Source: Talaromyces rugulosus
Taxonomy: Eukaryota; Ascomycota; Eurotiomycetes; Eurotiales; Trichocomaceae
DNA: 64,000 bases
Direction of reading: 5' to 3'
Assembly (NCBI RefSeq): GCF_013368755.1
Contig: NC_049566.1
Location: 3,658,001 to 3,722,000 of the forward strand
The position numbers and the translations under genes were made by a program. Positions 54,437-64,000 of the stretch are shown here, in pieces; positions within the stretch are counted from its first letter, which is position 1, and each line of letters opens with the position of its first letter. Under the pieces are notes generated by a model that saw only the letters and a list, made by a program, of their open reading frames with translations, was not told the DNA's origin and did no database searches.

Positions 54437-55939
54437 ATGAATAATATTGATATCGGTCGCTACAAGCGTATCGTCCAATATTTCTGGGACCCCGAACCCA
54501 AGAACGACGAAGGGCCCGGTTCTCGACTGTGGTGTCTCGGGAGCCAGTATGTCACGCAAGACGAGGACTTTGTTCTACTAGACCCAGCAGCCTCCAAAGA
54601 AACGACAACACAAACCTCACTCGAAACAGAAACCGAAACACAGCAGAAAAACAACCAGACATCGCCAGACGAACCAAGCACAGACTACCAGAGCTCCAAC
54701 AAGCCGCTGGCGGAGAAGAGGCTAGACACTACTACTACCACCACTCTTGGCTGGCCCAAGGCATTTCTGGACGATTTCGAGTCAAAAGTATGGATGACAT
54801 ACAGATCCAACTTTCCAACCATTGCCAAATCCGAAGACCAAAATGCGTCGCAAACAATGTCGTTGGGCGTTCGACTGCGCAGTCATCTCATCGAAGGGTT
54901 TACGTCAGATACTGGCTGGGGCTGTATGATACGTTCGGGCCAGAGTCTTCTTGCCAACGCGATATTTGTCTCACAACTGGGTCGAGGTAGGGCATATTTA
55001 CATGATCTTCACGTGATTACGTCTAGAATATTCAAATGCTGATAGCTACAGACTGGCGCCGAGGAACGAGAGAGGAAGACGAGGGCAGACTGCTATCTAT
55101 GTTCGCCGACGAGCCCGATGCGCCCTTTTCCATACACCGATTCGTGAATCATGGGTCGTTATACTGTGGAAAGCACCCCGGAGAATGGTTCGGTCCTTCT
55201 GCAACGTCTAGATGCATAGAGTACGAAGACTCATCCCAAACACCCAGACCCATAACTGACGAACTGGCAGAGCCCTCTGCCAAGATCATCCAGACGCGGG
55301 ACTGAATGTCTACGTGACCAACGATAGTTCAGACGTCTACGAAGATCGATTCAGAGCAGTCGCTCTCGACAAGTCAGGCCACATGCGACCGACCTTGATC
55401 CTGCTCGGTATTAGACTCGGAATCGACCGCGTCACGCCGGTATATCGCAAAAGCCTCGAGGCGGCACTGACGATGCCACAGTCGATAGGAATCGCAGGGT
55501 AAGTCATTCCTACGAGATATGCCAAACAAAACGCACTAATAAAATGTACAGGGGCCGACCGTCAGCTTCGCATTACTTTGTAGGCGTCCAGAACCCGTAT
55601 TTCTTTTACCTTGACCCCCATCATACTCGACCTGCACTGCCGCCCAGGGAAAGGGGACAGACGTATACACAAGAGGAGCTGGACAGCTATCATACCCGCA
55701 GGCTCCGGCGGTTGCATATCGATGACATGGATCCCAGCATGCTCGTCGGATTCCTTATCAAGGATGAAGATGACTGGAGCGACTGGAAGAGGCGCATTCA
55801 AACACCCCAAGAATCCGGAAAAGCCATTGTTCATGTTCACGCTGCTAGCTCTGACGCAGCACCCAGCCCGACGCACGAAAGAGCGACTGCGCTGGATGAG
55901 GTTGAAGCACTGGACGATAGCGAGCTAGACGAAGATTAA
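54437..55939 (+). CDS. atg4: Cysteine protease Atg4 (autophagy)
   Basis: Four exons: 54,437-54,986; 55,052-55,220; 55,271-55,498; 55,552-55,939, giving 444 residues with all phases consistent. Atg4 cleaves the C-terminus of Atg8 to expose its glycine and later removes Atg8 from phosphatidylethanolamine, so it is needed for autophagosome formation. The catalytic Cys lies in TSDTGWGCMIRSGQ (exon 1, near residue 162), and the Asp/His pair lies in DPHHTRP (exon 4). The segments GEWFGPSA, VYVTNDSSDVYED and AGGRPSASHYF are all in order. A low-complexity Thr/Glu/Gln-rich insert occupies residues about 50-95. Introns are 50-65 bp; the second has a CTGAC branch site. Confidence 0.95.
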
Positions 55940-56261
55940 GTAGACGCGACTTCTCGCAATACAACTAGGAATAAGAGGAAATAAGAATAAGTAAAATGTG
56001 CACTGAAGTTTGTGTTGAATTTCTAGAATGAGACTGTCCGATCAAGCCCAATCCCGCGGTACGATAGCCCACGTTCACCACATGTGAATTGCAACCGTAA
56101 AATTCATCCGGCCAAGTAAAGAAAAAAGAACCATCCCATGACGCATTAGAAACCCACTAACACCCATACCCGCTGCCTCGATTTGACAGCCCGAAGCAGC
56201 TAAAAAGTACAATAAAAAAAAGAGCAAAAAGGTTTAAAAAAAACGTTCATCGACAACCCGT
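55940..56261. other. 3' intergenic region, atg4 / H2B convergent
   Basis: 322 bp between two convergent genes, containing only 3' UTR-like AT-rich sequence with A-runs. No gene seen. Confidence 0.6.
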
Positions 56262-56815
<554 letters not shown>

Positions 56816-57442
56816 GGTGAAAATCGTAAAATGTGAGATAAAGAATTAATTCAGAAAGACTGAAGAATGGCGATGGGATGAGACAGGAGTAAAGCGTGGG
56901 ATGAGAGAGAACAGGAGTTTGGGAGAGGGCTGCGCAGATGCCGGGGAGTGGTGTGCTCTTATAGTGGCCTGCGAAATGGCTGGGTGATCCAGGGAGCCAG
57001 AATTTCAATACCGTCACGGCGCCGTATGATCCGTATGATCATTCGCGCAAGAAGCCGCTTTAAGCTGCGCGGCGGGCAGCCGACCCCGCCGTCGAGCCCG
57101 TAATGGCTGGTAACCGGCGCCCGTAACGCACTAGCCACGGAGTGGAGCCCGGCCAGCCAGTCACAGCACGCGGGCGGCTTGTTGTTCTTGCGCGTTGACG
57201 CGTCTGATCCGCCGGTTGATTGGCCAGCTGACCTAAGCGAGAAGTGATCTGGAAGGCGGCTCCTGGCGTGCACGTCACCCAAGGCGCATTCTTATAAACG
57301 TCTCCCCCCATCGCCTCCATCCCGCCCATCTCTCTCTCTTCTGCTTTGCTATCTTCTCCCACGTCCATCTTCGCCTACTTCACGCGTCAATTACCACCTT
57401 CTACTTTTCCCAACAACCCATTTCATACCCCAATCCATCAAA
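56816..57442. promoter_or_regulatory. Shared H2B/H2A promoter
   Basis: 627 bp between the two histone starts. TATA-like elements are placed for each side: CTTATAAACG at 57,291-57,300 for H2A, and minus-strand CTATAAGAG near 56,957-56,965 for H2B. An inverted CCAAT box (ATTGG) lies at 57,218-57,222. The middle is GC-rich with GCGGG and GCCGG motifs. Confidence 0.7.
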
Positions 57443-58410
<968 letters not shown>

Positions 58411-58982
58411 TCAATGAGGAGCGGGTGCATCTGCGTCTAGAAATGAAATAGTCAGCATACGATCCAGCAAGCTGCAGAGGAACGATTGAAAGGTGATAGC
58501 AATTGCAGCAGCTTACAGGGTAAATCGCGCGCCGGAAGGTTTCTTTCGTATTTCGAGCCTGCGAAAGCGTTAGATAGGTCGGTCCATTCTGTCATGGTGT
58601 AATTGAGCTCATACCTCCAGGGGCCGTGGGAGCACGGTATGGATCGGGGTGCTTCCAGTTTTCCAAAAGCTTCTCTGTCTCGCGAAGCAGAAGCTATTTT
58701 GCCCTTTAGCTACACATTCTCTTCCGCTTGAAAATAAAGAGAATCTCCCTCTGTAGAAAATCCTACCTTTTGCTTGCGAGGATCTCGCACGTCCCGGTTG
58801 GCGTCGAAGAGCGATCGAATGTACACGGCCTGGCCGCGCCAGATGTGCCTATGCACGGCCCAGTCCAGAGATAGCTTCAAGCATCGACGGTATAACGACC
58901 TGGTGACGTTTTAGCTGGGCTGCAGCGCAATATCAGGGTGGTCGAAGAAGACTAGCACATACGCTGCGGGTTGGAGCGACAT
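58411..58982 (-). CDS. Complex I LYR subunit, B22/NDUFB9-like
   Basis: A short gene in five exons: 58,963-58,982; 58,767-58,899; 58,615-58,693; 58,517-58,558; 58,411-58,436, exactly 100 codons (99 residues). All five junctions are GT-AG and in phase. The protein starts MSLQPAASLYRR, so the LYR motif lies at residues 9-11. It continues with LSLDWAVHRHIWRGQAVYIRSLF, DANRDVRDPRKQK, ENWKHPDPYRAPTAPGGSKYERNLP. This is the B22 (NDUFB9) family, a small accessory subunit of the NADH:ubiquinone oxidoreductase membrane arm in mitochondria that binds acyl carrier protein through its LYR fold. No separate targeting peptide is seen, as usual for the family. No exon exceeds 133 bp, so a simple ORF scan misses the gene. 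Confidence 0.9.
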
Positions 58983-59465
58983 CGTTGCACGCCAATCGAA
59001 CGATATCTGTGCATTGAGTGTGAGCGAATTGCAAGATAATTGCAGCAGAAACAAAGCAACTGAGAGCCACCCACCGGAATTCGACTGTGCTGGATAGTAT
59101 GTGGCGTGTGGTCGTCGGGTTGACGTCGTCGCGATCGATGTGCAGGACGAAGCGTGGTGACTCTAGTGAGTTGTATGTAGTATTGCAGGGTGTGCCGCAA
59201 CAGGCCGCCGTAGCCGGGACTACGACGGGACGGGCAGGGACGCCGGGTCCGGCTGCCCGGGTAGCCAGCTTTTGGATCAAGCTCATTCCAGTATTTGCCG
59301 CATCTCTTTTCCGCAACCCATTGCGCTTCTACACCTCAAGACATCCTTTTTATTTTTGTCTTTCTGTGTTCTCCTGTTGAACGCACTGCCTACTGGCAAT
59401 CTCCAAGGGTCGCCTATCTTTTTTTCGCATCGCGCATTCAAGCCGAACAAGCTCTTAGCCGCCAG
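58983..59465. promoter_or_regulatory. Divergent promoter region, complex I subunit / kgd2
   Basis: 483 bp between two divergent genes for mitochondrial proteins. A pyrimidine-rich run (about 59,340-59,375) precedes the KGD2 start. A 127-codon minus-strand frame at 58,933-59,316 is a shadow that overlaps the small gene's first exon in another frame. Confidence 0.5.
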
Positions 59466-61428
59466 ATGTCCACAATGGCCTCCCGGTCTCACTTGGTCCG
59501 TTTGCCAGAGCAAAGCCTTCGGAGAGCTGCTTTCAACTCGAAGAGGTCTTGCATGCTGTGGCAGTCGTCGCGCGCTCTGTCATCCAGTGCATTGGGGTCG
59601 CAAAGAACTCCTGTCCTTTCCCGCAAGTCCCTGAGCCTTCTCACGAGGTATTTATCGACACTTGCTCCTCTTTTTTTCTTGAGTCGTGGTTATCTGACTG
59701 AGTACGCGCTTGCAGCATACCGTCCTCTGTCCAGTCAAATCTGAATGGCCTTGGGAGGAAACAGGTCCGCTTCTATAGTTTGTCTTGGCCCTGCCTGCCC
59801 TGTGAACTATATACCTAACCTTTGATTCTAGCGGATTCGATTGTCAAGGTCCCAGAAATGGCCGAATCGATTACAGAGGGTACTTTGAAGCAGTTTTCAA
59901 AACGTATGCATTCCCTCGCCAGTGTTTTTTTGGAGGTATCTAACCCGTTTTTATAGAGATCGGTGACTTTGTCGAGCGCGACGAAGAAATCGCAACTATC
60001 GAAACCGACAAGGTAAAAAGATCTCGTTGTATCTTCACTTAATGCTTCTTAGCTGACGTATGGTCATTTTATAGATCGATGTCTCCGTCAACGCCCCAGA
60101 GTCCGGTACTATCAAGGAATTCCTCGTCAGCGAAGAAGACACCGTCACCGTGGGACAAGATCTCATCAAGCTCGAACCTGGAACGGGTGGCGGCTCCAAG
60201 AGCTCGGAAGCACCAAAGGAATCCGCAGAGGAGAAACCCAAAGCCGAGGAGAAAAAAGCCCCAGAGCCAGAGGCCCCGGCCAAGCCCAAGGAGGAGCCTC
60301 AAGCACCAAAGCAAGAACAAAAGCAACCTCCCAAGCCCGCGGCTTCCAAGCCATCAGGACCTCAGCCGACTGAGCCTGCCAAAGCCGGAGCCCGTGAAGA
60401 GCGTCGCGTATGTCAAAGTCTGAACAAAGTTTGGGTCTTTAATAGCTAATGTTTGCAGGTTAAAATGAACCGGATGCGCTTGCGCATTGCCGAGCGTCTC
60501 AAGCAATCCCAGAACACTGCCGCTTCCCTTACCACGTTCAATGAGGTCGACATGTCATCTCTGATGGAATTCCGCAAGCTGTACAAGGACGACATCTTGA
60601 AGAAAACCGGCGTGAAGCTTGGATTTATGAGCGCCTTCTCCCGCGCTTGTGTTCTCGCCATGAAGGACCTGCCGGCCGTCAATGCATCAATCGAGGGTCC
60701 TAACGGAGGCGACACCATCGTGTACCGAGACTATGTGGATATCAGTGTAGCTGTCGCGACTGAGAAGGGTCTGGTTACCCCGGTTGTCCGCAACACTGAG
60801 AACATGGATCTCGTCGGCATCGAGAAGGCCATCGCCGATCTTGGCAAGAAGGTACGAGTTTAAAGGCTATGTTGCTGGGGCATTTTCTGACAAGTCTACT
60901 AGGCTCGCGACAACAAATTGACTATTGAGGACATGGCTGGCGGAACCTTTACTATCAGCAACGTGAGTATCTCTTGTGAAAAAAAAAAAAAAAAACACGC
61001 ATGTTACTTGTACTTACTGTTACAGGGTGGCGTCTTTGGCTCGCTCATGGGCACGCCTATCATCAACTTGCCTCAAACTGGTATGTATTGTCTGAAATTA
61101 TTTGCAACATTTCGCTAATCTGTACCAGCTGTCCTCGGACTTCACGCTATCAAGGAAAAGCCCGTGGCAATCAATGGAAAGATCGAAATCCGACCGGTTT
61201 GTTCAAACGCAAGTTCTTGTTCGTTCGTATGCTGACATGTATTGGCAGATGATGTACCTGGCCCTGACCTACGACCACCGTCTCCTCGACGGCCGAGAAG
61301 CAGTCACATTCCTTGTGAAGGTTTGTTTCTCAATATTATCTAACCCACAAGCGACATATTTGCTAATATCTGTTTTACTCCAGGTCAAGGAATACATCGA
61401 AGACCCCCGACGAATGCTGTTGGGTTAG
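59466..61428 (+). CDS. kgd2: Dihydrolipoyllysine-residue succinyltransferase, E2 of 2-oxoglutarate dehydrogenase
   Basis: Eleven exons: 59,466-59,647; 59,716-59,777; 59,832-59,903; 59,957-60,012; 60,075-60,407; 60,459-60,851; 60,903-60,962; 61,026-61,080; 61,129-61,196; 61,249-61,320; 61,384-61,428. They total 1398 nt, 465 residues, with every phase consistent. An Arg/Ser-rich mitochondrial presequence occupies about 70 residues. A lipoyl domain follows ([15 protein letters not shown], lipoyl-Lys in ETDKIDV), then a Pro/Lys/Glu-rich flexible linker. The C-terminal catalytic acyltransferase has [32 protein letters not shown] and the active site DHRLLDG. It transfers succinyl groups to CoA in the TCA cycle. 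As in other KGD2 proteins there is no clear E1/E3-binding domain. The start could also be the ATG at 59,475. Confidence 0.96.
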
Positions 61429-61669
61429 AGTTCTTTCGTCGTGATCTTGATGCATACGTACCATTTCGGACAAGCACGATGGTAAAGGCCCGCTCATTAA
61501 AAAACACCGGCCAAGTAATTTTCTCTTTGAATTTGCCTGTGCGATGTGTGTGTATGTGTATGTGTGCTATTTTTGTCTGTTTAGAGGTGATATTTGTAGA
61601 AATATGTTTCAATTAAATACACATTTCACATGTATGAGTAAAACTGTAATTATCATTATTGTTGTTGTA

Positions 61670-62624
61670 TTAACAACTATCCTGTCTACTCGTCGACGAC
61701 TCTCGCTGCAGCTGCGTTAACGGCCCAATATTACTCAACCTGAAAGAAGAAGGATCCCAATCCCCCAACTGCCCCGTCTCCAGTTTCACAAGCATCGGCG
61801 TTTCCAGCTCATCAAGGATCTCACGGAGACGGGCTATGATCATGGCTTCAAACTCGAAGGCCGGAAACTGCTGCGCAACGCGCGCAATATGCGCTTCTAG
61901 ACGCGACTCTTCTTCGGCGGGCGGTTGCAGTATCGCAAGATAGGATGATCTCACATTTGACCACGGGTGGTCGGCAGATTGCCATGAAAATGAGTCTTCA
62001 ATAAGATCGGTCGAGACTTTTCCGAAAACAACATGCTGTTCGAGGACGGATTGGAGCATGAATCTCGCAGCGAGGTGCATGCAAGTCTCTGGTGACAGAA
62101 TGTTTGATAGCATCGCGCAAAGTTTTTTGAAGTCTGGTAGTATGTCTAATAATGATGTCATTTGATATCTGTCTGCGGCACGTTCTTGCAGTGGTATTTC
62201 GACGTTGTTTAGCAAGACTTGGAAATCCGTGTCCTCTACTTCTACTGATGCTGTGTCGCCGTGCTGCTCGTCGCGCTGTGGTCGCGGAGCGCTCCATTTC
62301 GACTTGCGAAAACGGTAAACAAATAGCACTGCGACGGTGATCAACTGTAGTTTGGCCTGCAAGTCGCGCGATATCTGCCTCTCTGCATGTTTTGTTGATG
62401 AGAGTGTTTTCCATGCTATATGTGTTGATTAGGAGCCTGCTTTTTCTTCTTTCTTTTTTTGAGAGGTCTTACGCACTGTCAAATAGAGTCAGGATATTCG
62501 TCTCCTCAATCGGCGGTCGCCCCGCTAGTTCTTCTGCTCGTTTTGTGATTGTTTCGAGTATCGCTTTGCTGCAAATGTAGTCTAGGATCATGGTATCGAT
62601 CTCAAACTCGGTGGTGGGATCCAT
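61670..62624 (-). CDS. Protein of unknown function
   Basis: Two exons, 62,477-62,624 and 61,670-62,415, giving 297 residues. The intron (61 bp, GTGCGT...ATATAG) is the only one that keeps the frame. I do not recognise a domain. The sequence is mainly alpha-helical and soluble, with no signal peptide; a modest hydrophobic stretch (LQLITVAVLFVYRF) lies near residue 75. The protein is acidic overall, with a Glu-rich helix near residues 215-255. It is convergent with KGD2 (241 bp apart). The codon use and intact splicing indicate a real gene. The start at 62,624 is the first ATG of the open frame of exon 1. Confidence 0.72.
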
Positions 62625-63045
62625 GATTGATCTAGTGTTCTTTTGCTGCTTTCTGGCCGCTGTGGAGTGTGTTCTTGCGGTTGCAGCTACCAGCATGTGC
62701 GCTCGCTCAATAGACGTGCGATGAGATGGTACATGCTGTTGTGTTGCTAGACCTTGACTCGACAAAAAAAAGTGTGTATAAATGTTAATGTTGTTCAGGT
62801 TGGCAGGATTGTCTGGTATAACTGCACCAGTCGTGAGCATCAATTGATGTTTCAAATGTTGTGGGTTGTGTGATGTTGCGTCGGTTATATATATATCCAT
62901 GGTAACCGCGAACTACCAGTGACAACAACCAGTTGACATTTTTTTCTTTTACACATAATAATAATACCAACAGTTGAATGCGTATTACTGATAACGATAT
63001 TCGATTTTAAACGCTACACGCTATCTCGCATCCTAGGGTATCAAC
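62625..63045. other. Intergenic region upstream of the unknown gene
   Basis: 421 bp between two minus-strand genes, AT-rich with a TATATATATAT run near 62,887-62,897. No gene supported. Confidence 0.5.
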
Positions 63046-64000
63046 TCAACCATTAAGCAAGTCGACCAGGGCGCCCTTGCGTACCAACGTCCGAGCCCAA
63101 AACTCTACCGCAGAGGAATAATCGTGCCTCCTCCCCTCAGCATATGCATCATCCATCTCGCGAGATTGGATCTCCTCGTTGATGGACCCCAGTATGCCCT
63201 GCTGCTCGTCGACCAGGCGGGAATACTCGTCGGAGAGTTCGTCGTTGCTGCATTCCTTATACCCATCGGTCTCACTGGTCTGGTCCCTGACAAGACTCAA
63301 GATCTCCTCGGTTAAACCAAACTCTAGTGTCGGCCCAAGGATCAAACAGCTAGAGAGCCCTTCTCTCATTCCGTTCGAATACTCAGTCACGCGGGGATGT
63401 AGAACTTGTAGTCGCTTCACATTCAAAGCCAAGCGCTCGATGTGGTCTTGAACGGGGTCTCTCACAAGACTCAATACCGAAAATCCAATATTGCCTTCCT
63501 CGTATTCCATAATCCTGTTAATGAGGTGGTTTCTAACCTCGTCTAGCCAATCTTCATCCGAGCAAGGCGCTTTCCTGATATTAGTCACAGTCTTTTACCC
63601 GTAAAGCACGCCAAACTCACCAAGATCCTGAGGCTGTCGCTCAAGACCATCGAATTTCCACACCCGGCCCTGTGCGGGCACAAACGCAATAAAGTGAAAG
63701 CCTGCCTCAGAGGACGAGCTATCGTCATCATTCTGGGTCTTGGGTGTCCTCCTAGTGGCCTCATTCTTGAGCTGAAGGTCCGAGCTGAAAATATCCATGG
63801 AACTGAAAATAGAGTTAGTATGAACTTAGTATAAACAAGACACAAGTTTCAAACATACCGAGCGAAGGAGTTGTGTATTCGTTTTACGAATTCAAAATTT
63901 GCTACTGCATCGCCCCGTAGAGCGGGTGTAAAAGGCATCGTGAAATCCTTGAAGTTGGCGAGATGTTCTCCTAGGTGAATCCCCTCGATGTTGTTGACGA
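63046..64000 (-). CDS. UCH37/UCHL5-like ubiquitin C-terminal hydrolase (C-terminal part)
   Basis: Runs off the right edge. Visible exons: 63,860 (or 63,859) to beyond 64,000; 63,621-63,802; 63,046-63,569. The last intron (63,570-63,620) has GTGAGT and needs the acceptor AAAG at 63,570-63,571; the nearer CAG would shift the frame. Peptidase C12 segments are clear: LGEHLANFKDFTMPF, FEFVKRIHNSFAR, then catalytic His in GFHFIAFVP and Asp in WKFDGLERQP. The catalytic Cys lies outside the window. A coiled-coil and UCH37-like tail follow (RRHDYSSAVEFWARTLVRKG). UCH37 works on proteasome- or INO80-associated ubiquitin chains; which partner applies here cannot be told. Confidence 0.88.

Noticed and set aside
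63575..63598. 24-nt intron (GTAAAAG...CAG) in the UCH37-like gene
   Set aside because: Frame would fit, but it is far below the minimum intron size; the 51-nt intron with the AAAG acceptor was preferred.

Overview
The window is nuclear DNA of a filamentous ascomycete (Pezizomycotina). Short spliceosomal introns (about 48-84 bp), a histone H2B/H2A pair, a JJJ1-type J-protein, Atg4 and a 2-oxoglutarate dehydrogenase E2 gene all point there, and the histone sequences look like Eurotiomycetes (inference from remembered families, no search was run). It has two halves: a nested transposon block from 1 to about 47,635, and an ordinary gene-dense region from about 48,060 to 64,000.

Transposon block. 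Positions 1-5926 hold a Tad1-type LINE on the minus strand that looks intact: ORF1 is whole and ORF2 has no stop as far as the left edge. Head-to-head with it, across an AT-rich spacer, lies a second full-length LINE (6688-13593, plus strand). It is full of C-to-T and G-to-A changes and TAG/TAA stops, the signature of repeat-induced point mutation (RIP), yet both its ORFs keep a length that fits the intact copy. An LTR (9457-10068) later inserted in it. After a degenerate AT-rich LTR-element block (13,594-16,920) comes a third, 5'-truncated LINE in three pieces (16,921-18,182; 31,347-32,556; 39,722-41,267). It was opened by two copies of one Ty3/Gypsy chromovirus, here called Gypsy-A: a RIP-killed plus-strand copy (18,183-31,346) and an intact minus-strand copy (32,557-39,721). 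Net of insertions both are exactly 7165 bp. The dead copy was itself opened by a different Gypsy, Gypsy-B (22,602-28,595). The third LINE sits inside a RIP-mutated pogo/Fot1-like transposase remnant (41,268-about 41,995). A fully degraded third Gypsy family, Gypsy-C, ends the block (42,136-47,635). Target-site duplications of 5 bp (CCTTA, AATGC, GTGAA, AAATA, CATAG) fix the nesting order.

Most interesting element. Gypsy-A carries, between pol and its 3' LTR, an oppositely oriented gene (33,116-34,125) with a 50-nt intron. It encodes a basic/acidic, cysteine-rich 319-residue protein, and the gene is also present in the RIP-mutated copy. Gypsy-A also has a textbook -1 frameshift heptamer (A AAA AAC) directly before its gag stop.

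Gene region. In order: an F-box/SirB1/YccV-like protein of FBXO21 type (-), a JJJ1-like J-protein (+) sharing a 271-bp promoter with it, an Sqs1-like G-patch protein (-), Atg4 (+), histone H2B (-) and H2A (+) as a divergent pair, a small five-exon complex I LYR subunit of B22/NDUFB9 type (-), KGD2 (+, eleven exons), a conserved-looking protein of unknown function (-), and the C-terminal part of a UCH37-like deubiquitinase (-) running off the right edge. All are housekeeping genes with intact, phase-consistent exons. They show that the RIP-like mutation is confined to the repeats.
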